Origin: Leptodontidium sp. MPI-SDFR-AT-0119
Lineage: Eukaryota; Ascomycota; Leotiomycetes; Helotiales; Leptodontidiaceae
Direction of reading: 5' to 3'
DNA length: 64,000 bases
Assembly (NCBI GenBank): GCA_020726505.1
Contig: JAHLEZ010000039.1
Coordinates: forward strand, 186,001-250,000
Position 1 is the stretch's first letter. Each line of letters starts with the position of its first letter. A program made the position numbers and the translations under genes. Below the pieces are notes generated by a model. It was given only the letters and a program-made list of their open reading frames with translations, was not told the origin of the DNA and ran no database searches. Of the stretch, positions 47,343 to 57,473 are shown in pieces.

Positions 47343-48908
47343 ATGACAAGCTCACCACCACCACTGAATTCTTCCGCGGACTCTTTCAATAGAGATATTG
47401 AGAGCCAATCTATTCGCCCTTCTTTGAGCTCTTCCGATGATATTGCGCGGGATAGTGACCATGATGGGGAATTGGGAGCAGAGATGGAGAAGAGATTGAC
47501 CTTGACGGAGAAGGGAGAGCCTGATGCCTATCCTGATGGGATTAATGCTGTGAGAGAGGAGACTTGGGATGGGGCAGAAGAAAAGGAACGAACGGTCACG
47601 AGAATGAGTACGAAGAGTAGTTGGAAAGATCCAGGTCCACCTCCGGATGGGGGCTGGAGTGGATGGACACAAGGTATGCATCTCTCCCTTCGCTTCATCG
47701 CCCAGCGAGAACAGAACGCCGCGACAGCAGCTAACAACGAATCCATAGCTGCCCTCGGACATCTTGTAATCATGAACACATGGGGATTCATCAACTCCTT
47801 TGGTGTCTTTCAAACGTACTACGTGACGGCTCTCAATCGACCACCGAGCGATATCTCATGGGTCGGCAGTATGCAAATCTTCTTCCTCTTCTTCATTGGC
47901 ACCTTCACAGGTCGCCTCACAGACGCAGGGTATTTCCGGCCGGTATTCATGCTAGGATCCTTCCTAGGTGTCTTCGGCACCTTCATGGCATCGCTGTCCA
48001 CGACTTACTGGCAGCTCTTCCTCGCACAAGGTGTATGCTGCGGCCTTGGAAACGGATGTCTGTTCTGCCCCAGTTTGTCGTTGCTCTCCACGTATTTCAG
48101 TAAGAAGAGGGGTCTTGCGCTAGGGATTGGCGCAGCAGGAAGTGCGACGGGAGGTATGATTTTCCCAGCAATGGTGCAGCAATTGCTTCCGCGAGTTGGA
48201 TTCCCCTGGACGATGCGAGCCCTGGGATTCATCCAGCTTGGATGTCTGGTGATTTGTAATATCGGCATCAAACCGCGAATTCCACCTCGTAGGACAGGTG
48301 CGCTGGTCGACTGGAAGAGCTTCAAGGAGTTGCCGTATGTGTTGTTCACCATTGGGATGTTCTTCACTTTCTGGGGCGTCTATTTCGCATTCTACTACAT
48401 CGGCTCGTTCGCAAGATCCATTATTGGCGTCCCGTATACCGAGTCGATTAACCTCCTTATTGTGATGAATGGTCTTGGGGCAATTGGCCGCATTATCCCA
48501 GGCCACATCGCAGATCGATATTGGGGTCCGATGAACACGCTGACGCTCTTCATCTTCCTCACATCTCTCTTGGTATTTTCGTGGATCGCGGTCGATTCTC
48601 GAGGAGGACTGTACGGTTGGGCGATCGTCTATGGGGTGACTGCCGCTGCGATTCAGAGTCTCTTCCCCGTGGCGCTGAGTAGTCTGACAACGGATCTCCG
48701 CATGGCTGGGACCAGGATGGGAATGGTCTTCACGATTGTCAGTTTCGCGGTGTTGACAGGCCCGCCGATTGCTGGACAGTTGATCCAGAAAAAAAATGGC
48801 GGTTTTGAGTACGCTCAGATCTTTGCTGGCTCTGTCATGCTTGTTGGAGGTGGGTTCTTGTGTGCTGCTAGATTTGCGAAGAACAGAGAGTTGAGGGCGA
48901 AGATATGA
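47343..48908 (+). CDS. MFS transporter, monocarboxylate-porter type
   Basis: Twelve-helix major-facilitator protein of 496 residues. Exon 1 is 47343-47673, exon 2 is 47749-48908; the 75-bp intron has GTATGC and TAG ends and is itself stop-free and in frame, so an unspliced read adds 25 unlikely residues. A long hydrophilic N-terminus (about 100 residues) ends with PPPDGGWSGWTQ, the DGGWGW-type hallmark of fungal monocarboxylate-transporter homologues. The first helix region reads VIMNTWGFINSFGVFQTYY, followed by GTFTGRLTDAGYFRPV with the MFS loop and later YIGSFARSIIG and IADRYWGP. Likely substrates are monocarboxylates or riboflavin-like compounds as in MCH/Esbp6-type proteins, but the family is broad. 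It stands alone, not in a biosynthetic cluster. Confidence 0.92.
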   Translation: MTSSPPPLNSSADSFNRDIESQSIRPSLSSSDDIARDSDHDGELGAEMEKRLTLTEKGEPDAYPDGINAVREETWDGAEEKERTVTRMSTKSSWKDPGPPPDGGWSGWTQGMHLSLRFIAQREQNAATAANNESIAALGHLVIMNTWGFINSFGVFQTYYVTALNRPPSDISWVGSMQIFFLFFIGTFTGRLTDAGYFRPVFMLGSFLGVFGTFMASLSTTYWQLFLAQGVCCGLGNGCLFCPSLSLLSTYFSKKRGLALGIGAAGSATGGMIFPAMVQQLLPRVGFPWTMRALGFIQLGCLVICNIGIKPRIPPRRTGALVDWKSFKELPYVLFTIGMFFTFWGVYFAFYYIGSFARSIIGVPYTESINLLIVMNGLGAIGRIIPGHIADRYWGPMNTLTLFIFLTSLLVFSWIAVDSRGGLYGWAIVYGVTAAAIQSLFPVALSSLTTDLRMAGTRMGMVFTIVSFAVLTGPPIAGQLIQKKNGGFEYAQIFAGSVMLVGGGFLCAARFAKNRELRAKI

Positions 48909-49466
48909 CCTTCGTGTTTAGAGTTTGAATAAATGACAATCTGCGAAGAATAGATTGGGTTTTGGGATTGCGAATCGGATGCGCATCCGTCCGTACTAAG
49001 TACGGAAATACCGTATTTTCGACATGCCATGAGCGGCGTTACTGATCAGAGAACTTCCCTGGAAGCTTGTTGTCAAATCCAACCCCTTTTCTCCAGAGAC
49101 CGGATGAACTCTTCTCCATTTACCGCATTGATTAGTTAGACTCTCCAGGATTTTCGAGATTGTTTGATCTTCTGCAATTCGGTGCGAGGTGACGGGATGG
49201 CCGAATCACGGGTTGCTTGTCCCCCTTACTTTCATTCTCTTCATTCGATCCGGGACTTCCCTTCACCGTCTTGCACTGTCGCCTAGCCCTGACTCGGCTT
49301 GGATGCATTCATCCCATGCTGTCATCCAAATAAAGACAGCCCTAATCCGCTTCATTCCGGAATTCAACAAGGCATCCTTGACCCGTCCCCTTCAAAGCTC
49401 TGACCTGCAACGAAGGGGATGCTTGGCCGTCGGCCATCCCGTTCACGTGGGGGACTGCCGACTCCA
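48909..49466. other. Intergenic spacer
   Basis: 3' flank of the MFS gene. Nothing supported. Confidence 0.5.
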
Positions 49467-50720
49467 TTACATACTGGAAATGAATGGAGATATCTCCTTA
49501 ATTTGTGTGACTGTGGCTGAGGCTCTATCTGTGCTTGCACTCGCACCGCTCGGGCGAGATAGAGTTCTTGATAAGGGAGGGCGGAACTTGCTTGGAGGAA
49601 TATGAGTGGGAGCCGTTTGGCATGGGCCTTTGCCAGACCATGGCAAGGTTGACCTGTTCGTTTCTGATCCTTCTAGAAGCGAGCTAGAAGGTGTCGCGGA
49701 AGAATCTCTATCGATCGGAACGAAGAGCAACAGGGATAGAAGATCATCTTCCCTGGTGCTTTCTGAAGGAACTCTAATGCAAACTTTATGCATTGGCCTG
49801 ACTCTCGACTCAGACACGAATTTGCAAGAGAAAACTTCTATCACGCTTCTCTTAACTCCAGAGCTCTCATCGTCATGCAAATATCCCCTCCCACTTGGAA
49901 CTTGTTCGAGCTTCTCTAAAGCTCTCCACATGAAGTTGTTTGGTTCCGGATATCGAAACGTCAAAATACAGTCGGTTAGAGCACTGGTGACCACCGTCAA
50001 AGCCCGAACCCCCTCGTCCTTGGCCATGCGGACCGCAACATGGCCCTGACTCGCAGTCCCTTTCCGGAGCGACAGCCGCCCTTGGCTGATGACCTTCCAG
50101 TAGCTTATGTGCTTGTCATGCGGTGCGTAAACTCTAAATTCATCCCTACGGTGGATGATGTCTTCCTGCGTCTGTTGTCGTGCCACACACCCTTGCTGCC
50201 CACTCCCCCCAAGAGAATGCTGCCCTGGGAGCCATGGTTCCCCCCATACAGGCGCAAGCCACTGGATACGATGTCCTGCTTTGAGATGTCGACACTCTGA
50301 TTCCTTGCAGGTGCTGGGAATTGCTGAGAAATTCTGCATCATGACACTGGCACTGATGCCAGTTTCCGTGAGGCTTCCGTAATACCACCCGCCTAGTGAC
50401 AAGTTACCAAACAGTAGATCCACAGGTCGAGCACTTGCAGAACAATGGCGCATATCCGACTTCACCGTCTCTTGCAACAGCCACAAAGTCTTCTGCCCTT
50501 CTGGAAACAAGTGCAGGGTTGTAGACAGAGTGCTACGCGATGGAAACAACGCAGGGCTGATGGGGAAGGAATTCATGCGCGCGAGCAGGGTATGCTTCCA
50601 GAAACCTTCTAGAAGGATATTACCAAACCGCATCTTCTGTCCCAAATTACGGATCCGAGAATAGATGTAACACATGTTCTGGCCCAATACAGCGTTCGTA
50701 GATAACCGTTGACCCTTCAT
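49467..50720 (-). CDS. Long single-exon ORF, hypothetical protein (417 residues)
   Basis: An uninterrupted ATG-started frame of 417 codons. At average base composition such a length without stops is very improbable by chance, which is the main support. The protein is unremarkable: an N-terminal region with hydrophobic patches but no clear signal peptide or helix, a Trp/Gly-rich middle (LGGWYYGS, GHRIQWLAPVWGEPWLPG), scattered cysteines, and a Ser/Pro-rich tail with STLPWSGKGP. I recognise no domain or repeated motif. The opposite strand also has stop-poor stretches in this interval. It could be an orphan gene, a gene wrongly read through an in-frame intron, or a relic. Codon use does not differ obviously from neighbours. 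Confidence 0.42.
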   Translation of the reverse strand: MKGQRLSTNAVLGQNMCYIYSRIRNLGQKMRFGNILLEGFWKHTLLARMNSFPISPALFPSRSTLSTTLHLFPEGQKTLWLLQETVKSDMRHCSASARPVDLLFGNLSLGGWYYGSLTETGISASVMMQNFSAIPSTCKESECRHLKAGHRIQWLAPVWGEPWLPGQHSLGGSGQQGCVARQQTQEDIIHRRDEFRVYAPHDKHISYWKVISQGRLSLRKGTASQGHVAVRMAKDEGVRALTVVTSALTDCILTFRYPEPNNFMWRALEKLEQVPSGRGYLHDDESSGVKRSVIEVFSCKFVSESRVRPMHKVCIRVPSESTREDDLLSLLLFVPIDRDSSATPSSSLLEGSETNRSTLPWSGKGPCQTAPTHIPPSKFRPPLSRTLSRPSGASASTDRASATVTQIKEISPFISSM

Positions 50721-52171
50721 TTAAGGATAAATATCTATCAAACCCATGTTTGTACACTAGAGTCCCCTCCACGCCCAAGAGCCCTACCACTGGTCGCCTT
50801 GCGCCACAACCCGTTGCCCTTGCTGGCCCTGTACTGTCTCACCGAGCCACAGGATTGGAACAGGGACCAACGCAATCATGGCCTGTCCCTGGCCTGTTCT
50901 GCACTTTAATAAGACCGACTGGACCAGGGTACTGGCGATAGAGGGGGGTAGGATAACGTTGGGGAGAGTACATATCATCCCCACCAGCTCCTGTGATTGG
51001 GATGAAAAGATGCATGATGCAGCATCGAGCTTGCAGAGAGAAAAACTAGAAGAGACGATATCCATATCCGACTAGGACGACAGGCCGACCGACCGACTAA
51101 ACGAACGAACAACAAGAGAGCCAGGCGCCAAAAATTAAAGTGAAGATCAGTCGCAACAAAAGTGGAAGACTCGAACTCAAAGCAAACTCGAGGATAGACA
51201 AAAAGACAGACCAGGCCAGTCCCGACCAGATAACCAACACAGCACCATCCACCATCAACGCCCCCTCCACTCTCTCCCCGCCCACATCGCCATAGCCGCG
51301 TCGCGACAGAAATTAGCTACTTTGCCAACTTGATCCACGATTGTCGACTTCAAACTCTTCATTGATACGAGAGGACTGGACTTGACTGGATTGGATTGAA
51401 TTGGACTGGGATAGGCGTCGAGATTGAAAGAAGACATAGCGGTAGTCTTGGCCGGATCGCACTTCATCTCTGTTGTGGTGTCTTGATTGCTTCCCTCCCT
51501 CCCTCCTTCTCTTCTCGATCCCATCCCATCGCATCGCATCTCAACTCCTCTAATCTTCTCTCATCTGATACCCTTCGCCATTGTCCCCTCTTGCTCTCCG
51601 GTGCAACGTGCGACGAGTCAAGCAAAGCGGTAGCCGAAGCAAAGCAAAACAATAACCAAACACAACACAAGACAGGAAAGGATAAGACAACCAGCACAGG
51701 ACCCGACGTCCTCTTATACTTTGCTGGGTCGCCACCTGCCAGCCAAACTCCGCATTGCATTACACTCCTCTTCTCGACACAAGCTTCCTACGCCCGAATC
51801 GCTTCTCCTCCCCTCCCCTCCCCTCTCCTCGACGCCGAATCGACGCCGAATTCACGGTACGGCGTTCACCCGCGGGTCACCTTCGCCTTTACTCGCCGGC
51901 CCTTGCTGTGTTCTCGCGGCTTTGTGTGGTTGTGGCCAGCCAGGCGAGAGTCAGCTCAAGTCACGAGGCGAGGCCAACAACCCGGCTCGCTTACGTCACC
52001 TCACAGAAAATTCCCAGCCCAGCCAGCGAGCGCGCCAGCTTCCCCTCCATCGGATTACCCACCTGCACCACCCACCCTGCAAGTTATTCTCCCGATAACA
52101 ACACCACGATTTTCCCGACTTCTCGCCGGCCACCAAGTACTTCTTCCCACTGCACGCCCATAACCAACATC
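50721..52171. other. Divergent promoter and long leader of the regulator gene
   Basis: About 1.4 kb between two divergent starts. Its right part is rich in CTCCCC/CTCC and CATCGCATCG iterations and contains stop-poor open frames (51396-52163), typical for the long 5' UTR of a fungal regulator. Short upstream ATGs may act as uORFs. No gene is supported. Confidence 0.45.
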
Positions 52172-54601
52172 ATGTCTGGATACTCGGGCCCAGGAAGCTC
52201 GTATCCTCATCACCCTCATCCCCATCATTCTCAGCAGCCGCAGTCGCAATCACAGTCGCATGGCGGTATTCGCATTCCCAGTCCCAACGGCGCAAACGGT
52301 CATGGCCATGTCGGTGCAGACTCTCTCTCGGCGCATGGCCACCATGGCATGCCCCAAAACCAACAAGCCTTCCAGTACGATCAGGCCGCTCAACAGCAAA
52401 TGCAGTCATACGCCAACGGTCACTCCAACGGCCATGTAGAGGACATGCAGCAGCAGCAGCAACAGCGCGTCCAGCTTCCAGCGCCGTCCCCCGCATCTAC
52501 CAGTGGTGAAGGCAAAGGCCACAAGGGAAATCGTCTGCGCAAAGCCTGCGACTCTTGCAGCATGAGAAAGGTCAAAGTAAGGATTTTTTCGAACAATTCT
52601 TCACCTCAAACTCGAACTCCTAAGTAGAACAAAGCTGACGATTGTGAATAGTGCGACGAGTCTGGAATCCCATGTCGAGCTTGTGCTGCTCTTGACATTC
52701 CTTGCACCTTCGACCGCGCCAGCAAGAGAAGAGGCCCTCCAAACAGACACGCAGAGGCTATTAAGAAGAAGGCTCGCGAATCAATGGCTGCTGGCGCTGC
52801 ATTCGGCTCTCCTTCGAGTACATCCCCAAGCAATGTCGCTGCGACTCTTGCCTCCTTCTCCACCCATGCAGTACTCAATGCCGAATCCATCTGCCCACTC
52901 TCAACTCTCGAACTCTTGATCGACGACTTCTTCACATATATCCACCCTCTCTGCCCGTTCCCACACGAGCCATCATTCCGCGCCGCCTTTCTCAACAGAG
53001 AGGATCTCAAGAACCCCTCCTTCCTGGCGCTCCTGGCGTCAATGGTTGGTGTCCTGGTCGCATCCTTCCCTCGAAAGCCCCGTCTCCACCTCAAAGCCCA
53101 ACACCGTGAACACCTCTTCCCCAACTCCATGAGCTTGGTTGAACGATGCCACAAGGTCGCCATTGCTGCCCGTGGACCAGGATACTTGGACAAGGAATTG
53201 TCGGTTTACGACGCGGCTACAAGCTACTTCTTAGGCCTAGCTGGCGCATACACCTTTCAATGGAAGCAGACCCGGCTGTACTTTGGAGAGTGCTTGACCA
53301 TCATCAAAGTTCTTGGGGCGCACAAGGTCAAAGATTCTGGCCTTGGTGTTGGAGGACTACCAGGTGCATATGGGGCTGATTCAAATAACATGCAAGGTGC
53401 CAGCCAGCCAGTTGATTACATTCGACAAGAAATTGGTAGAAGATTGTTCTGGGTCATGTTTGTTGGCATCATGTAAGTTGCCGGGTCGCCCTCTTTGATC
53501 ATTACTGACTTCTGTAGCTCGATCCAACAGCTTGGTGCTAACTTTGGAGAGCTTTTGATCCCCCCACCAACCTCCAACAACCCATATCCTCCTCTTCCAT
53601 TGGAGATAGATGATGAGTACATCTTTGTTGACCACGTTGAGGCACAACCAGCTGGAGTACTGTCAAAACTCACTGGCTTCAATCTCAACGTCCGCATCTA
53701 TAAGACCGTTACCCCCCTTGTCCACTATGGAATTTGCTTATGGTATTGATGAGGTCTTCGACTGGAACCGTCAAAAGCGAGTCTTGGAGCAGTGTCTTTC
53801 AAACGTCAAGCAAGTTCTGGAGGTCATCCCCCAGGAGTTAATGCTTCAACCCGGCGCCAGCCCGGGGGAGTTTGAGCATTCTGCATTCCAATACCAACCT
53901 CCCAACACAGATTATCCAGGTGTCAGATCCAACGGCGGTGATGCGAACCAATGGCCCATCGGAAAGTCTGAAGAGCGTCGTCGTCTGCAGTTCGAGATTC
54001 AAAAGGCCAACATCTATGCTAGCCAGCTTGGTACTCGCTCTTCATTCGTTGACAAGTACTGTAATCTCTTTGATGCGTACGAGAAGGTCAAGAATAACTC
54101 AGGTGATTCTATGCAAATGGGTTCCCCAGGTGTCATGGCTGTTGGATTGGATGGAATGCTTCCGAAGCAATCTGTCACTAGCCATTACGAGGAGACCAAC
54201 ATAACTCACGAGCGTGAAAGTATTGTCAAAGATCTCTTGAAGGTTCTTGGTTGTATCAGCCAGGTCAATATGGAGCCAAATGGTGGTAGCTTTGTAAGTT
54301 CCGTTGATCCAGATATAAATTCCCTGCTCTAACAGCACCACAGATCAACAAGATCCGCCAGATCGCCTCTACGTTGATCGACACACCAGAGAATCGCAAA
54401 GGCCCCATCGCCGTCAAATCCGAAGAGTACCTTGGTCGATTCCTGGATGTCTTGATGAAGCTGGAGCGTATCAGCCCTGGCTGCCGAAGCGAGAGTGGCG
54501 ATGGCCAAGTCGATGAAGAAGAGGAGCTGAGAAACTGGGCTGACCTTCGGGAGTATCAGCTCAGATTTGCTCAAGCCGGTGGATTCATGAGCGAGATTTG
54601 A
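52172..54601 (+). CDS. Zn(II)2Cys6 transcription factor with fungal middle-homology region; one frame break
   Basis: Nuclear regulator of about 752 residues. Exons: 52172-52576, 52652-53472, 53518-54293, 54344-54601. The N-terminal 120 residues are His/Gln/Ser-rich and disordered. The binuclear cluster spans intron 1: RKACDSCSMRKVK|CDESGIPCRACAALDIPC gives the six cysteines in C-x2-C-x6-C-x5-C-x2-C-x6-C spacing, followed by a basic linker (SKRRGPPNRHAEAIKK). The middle-homology region follows from about residue 190 with LIDDFFTYIHPLCPF and later DAATSYFLGLAGAY. In exon 3 the frame shifts at a C6 run near 53713: five C would join VTP to LSTMEFAYG. A 46-bp intron starting at 53707 would also repair the frame but deletes conserved-looking residues. 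The C-terminus ends GFMSEI. The regulated pathway cannot be named. Confidence 0.85.
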
Positions 54602-55549
54602 GTGTATTACTTCTTCTTCTTCTTTGGGACCTGGTGCATTTGTTACTGGACTGGCTGGAGAGCGGCGGCTTTTCTGGTAGACCTTGTCCAAAATTGGGGG
54701 TTTGGAGTTTTTGGGTTTGGTGGGAGCGAAAAAGGAAAAATTGCCCTCGAGCATGGAGTACAGTCATGGCCAGCATGGAATTCGCGTTGCTTTTTCATTT
54801 GCAGATAATCCGTATTTTACATCGATACTTCATTGATCTTCTGCCTTTGCAGAAAGACATGTGACGGGTTGCTAGCTGGTTAGATTACTAAGTAGCCTTG
54901 AGTTCCTCAATGAAGTAAATCATAACAAATCGTTCTCTTGGTGAAGGGGGTGCCTGTAATGATATACGTTGCAGCTAGAAGATAGACTTAGAAACTGATG
55001 CCTCGATTTCTCAGGTACATTGCTTTCTCGTTTCCCTCCGCCATCATCCTGCTTCAAACTCTTCTGGTTGCTGAACTTCTCAGGTATTGCACAAGACTGC
55101 CCATTACTCATCCTCTCTTGCATAGCTACCTTGAATGAGTACATGAACCATGGCGCCAGAGAGTGGTAGTTTGTTCGCAGCTTACAGTGCTTCAAAGTAC
55201 CCTGAACCACAGAATGTTGTGTCTGCTTAGCACATAAGCACATAATGATCGGGAAGCTACAAGTCGGTATCGTGGAGAGCGTCTTTATTTTGATAGTCCC
55301 AAACCTTCAACTCCGTCCCATATGCACATTCCCACATCACATTCTTACAAATTTTATCATACATCCAAACCAAGCTTCAAGCCAAGTGTGTCTGTTGGTC
55401 TGAACCAAAGCCAACGAAGTGGTACAGTCCACTTGACAACCCACCTTACTTTCTCAACCCTCAAAAACAAGCCCCTCAGTATAATACACCCTCCCTCCAT
55501 CCCTAACCTCCCAAATCCTGAATCTCCACTCTTATTCCCTTCAATCTAC
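54602..55549. other. Convergent intergenic spacer
   Basis: Between the 3' ends of the regulator and COA6. Nothing supported. Confidence 0.5.
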
Positions 55550-55915
55550 TCAATCACTCCCCGGTGCCCTCGGCGGCGCCAATTCCCCAGGCATCTTAAC
55601 TGCACCCTCCTCCCTCAACTTCTCCAGCGTGCGTTCTCTCTGCCACTCCATGACCCTCCTCTTCTTAAAATACGTAACCCAGCTACTCGCACAATTGCCC
55701 TCAAACCCTCTCCCCTCCGAACTACACGCCTTGTCCGCCTTTGCTTTATCAGCGCCCAAGCTGTCGATTATGCTGTTCTTGTCCAAGCAGCTGAAGTAGG
55801 CGTCTCGCGCCTCCCAGCATTTCGCTCGTTGCGTCCGATCTGGGGCTATGGGTGCGCCGTCTGGAGTGAGCTTTGGAGCTGGGAGGGAGGGTGCGGAAGT
55901 GGTGAAGAGGCCCAT
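55550..55915 (-). CDS. COA6: Cytochrome c oxidase assembly factor 6 homologue (COX6B-like)
   Basis: Mitochondrial intermembrane-space protein of 121 residues that helps metallate the CuA site of cytochrome c oxidase. The frame carries a twin-Cys signature: CWEARDAYFSC (C-x9-C) and CSSEGRGFEGNC (C-x10-C), the spacing that marks COA6 rather than COX6B itself. The following SSWVTYFKKRRVMEWQRE is typical of the second helix. No cleavable presequence, as expected for import by the MIA/disulfide relay. The start is the Met of MGLFTTSAPSLP; the frame stays open 14 codons further to a splice-acceptor-like TTGCAG, so a 5' UTR intron is likely. It diverges from SYS1, sharing about 410 bp of upstream DNA. 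Confidence 0.88.
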   Translation of the reverse strand: MGLFTTSAPSLPAPKLTPDGAPIAPDRTQRAKCWEARDAYFSCLDKNSIIDSLGADKAKADKACSSEGRGFEGNCASSWVTYFKKRRVMEWQRERTLEKLREEGAVKMPGELAPPRAPGSD

Positions 55916-56326
55916 TTTGTTGTGAGGGGTTGGAGGAGATGTGGAGGTAGTTGGCACTGCAATTCGGGATCAGTGATATTAATTACGAGAATGAGATTGC
56001 ATAATCACCAATAGTTAACTGTAAGAGAATGAAATCCTTTTGTCGAAGAGTCCCTATTTAGTCTTTGGCAGCTCGGGAAAATATTGCTGTTACTGATCAG
56101 TATGGACGGTTCGAAGCTCTCTTGACATTTCCACCTCCACAAACGGCAGAAAAACACGCCAAACCTAATCCGTCAAAACTCTGGCCTCCTCGAAGCAGGC
56201 AACACCATCATCATACACGCCCACGCCGCATCGCATCTCTCTCCTTCAACATAACACAGCACCCAAAAACAATCACAATGACACAATAGCATCTACCACC
56301 AATCCATCAACACACAAATACATAAA
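55916..56326. promoter_or_regulatory. Shared divergent promoter of COA6 and SYS1
   Basis: A 411-bp interval between two divergent housekeeping starts. It must hold both promoters and probably the 5' UTR intron of COA6. No specific element was assigned. Confidence 0.5.
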
Positions 56327-57070
56327 ATGGCACGTCGCCGCCGTCCCCCACGACCAGGCGCCCTCACCGAACTCCCCCCTCTCAAGATCCTCTCGCAGAT
56401 CCTCCTCCTCCAAACCCTCTGGTACATCGCTGGAACGGTTTTGATCCTCTTCACGGCGCTGGTGGCAGGGAAACATTTCAACCTGGATCTGGTACTCAGT
56501 TGGAGGAGTTTGAGGGGTGATACAACGGTTGGGTGGATGTTGGGACTGGTCTGGCTACTGAATAGCTTGATTGGGTTGGTCTTCCTTCCTTGCCCCTAAG
56601 AATCTAACTCTGGTCTTTTGATCTTTGACGCATTGGACTGGGAATTCGAGATCCAAAAGTGCAGAATAAAGCTAACATCACCCACCAGCGTAATAGGCAT
56701 CCTCGTCCTCATCTCACGCAGCAAACTCGTCCCCGACTTCGCTGTAACGCTACACTTCATCCACCTCCTGATCGTCTCCTTCTACTCGCATTCGATCCCA
56801 CAGAACGCGCTCTGGTGGCTGTTGCAGATCAGCAGTACGGCCATGATGACGGCGCTTGGTGTTTGGGCTTGTCAGTGGAGGGAACTCAGGCCGATTACTT
56901 TCGGGGGTAGCGCGGCCCAGACCGCTACGAATGATTTACCAACTACTGGGGAGGGTGCGGGCGATGAGGAGATGGGATATGGACGAGGACGAGGGAGGGG
57001 AAGGGGGAGAGATGGCGCGGGGGAGTACGAGATGGTGGGTATGAAGGGGGAGGTTGGGGAGGCTTCATGA
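56327..57070 (+). CDS. SYS1: SYS1 homologue, Golgi membrane receptor for Arl3-type GTPase
   Basis: Integral Golgi protein of 209 residues; SYS1 family members anchor the Arl3/ARFRP1 GTPase and so recruit Arl1 and golgins. Exon 1 is 56327-56574 and exon 2 is 56689-57070, with a 114-bp intron. Four hydrophobic segments are visible: LWYIAGTVLILFTALVAG, VGWMLGLVWLLNSLIG (finished across the splice by VIGILVLI), HFIHLLIVSFYSHSIP, and WWLLQISSTAMMTALG. Family hallmarks are the LKILSQILLLQTLWY start, RSKLVPDFAVTLH and IPQNALWW, then ACQWRELRPI. The tail is low-complexity with an RGRGRGRGR block. Reading the unspliced frame ends at 56599, so the intron is required. Convergent with the next gene. Confidence 0.92.
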
Positions 57071-57473
57071 GGGAATGGGGGCGTGCTTGAATAGGAGAAG
57101 GCCAAGGGAAGGATGTTGACTTGTCTCTCTAGTTCATAGAGGCTGCGAATGGGGACTGAATTTTGGGCGAATGGGCAGAACATCTTCCTACAATGGCGAC
57201 AAGAGATGGCCGTTTGGAAGCCTAGGACGTGGCAAGAAGAGCGGCATTATGATGTTTCAATAGCACGGCGTAAGGGGATCAGACATGACATTTGGGCGGC
57301 GTTTCGGTTACCAGACTGTACCAACATTTCTGCATTCGCTGGCACTATATTCAGGGAATGTGTATTCAATGGGCGATACCCAACATGTCCATCTAGTACA
57401 AGCTCTTTAGAGTAATCCAATTTTTTCTACTGCTACCCGGATGCCGACTTCACTACTTACACCCAAGGATCGG
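57071..57473. other. Convergent intergenic spacer
   Basis: Between the 3' ends of SYS1 and the large minus-strand gene. Nothing supported. Confidence 0.5.

Noticed and set aside
51396..52163. 255-codon open frame before the Zn2Cys6 regulator
   Set aside because: Ser/Pro/Thr-rich product of C/T-rich leader DNA; no domain and it overlaps the expected 5' UTR.
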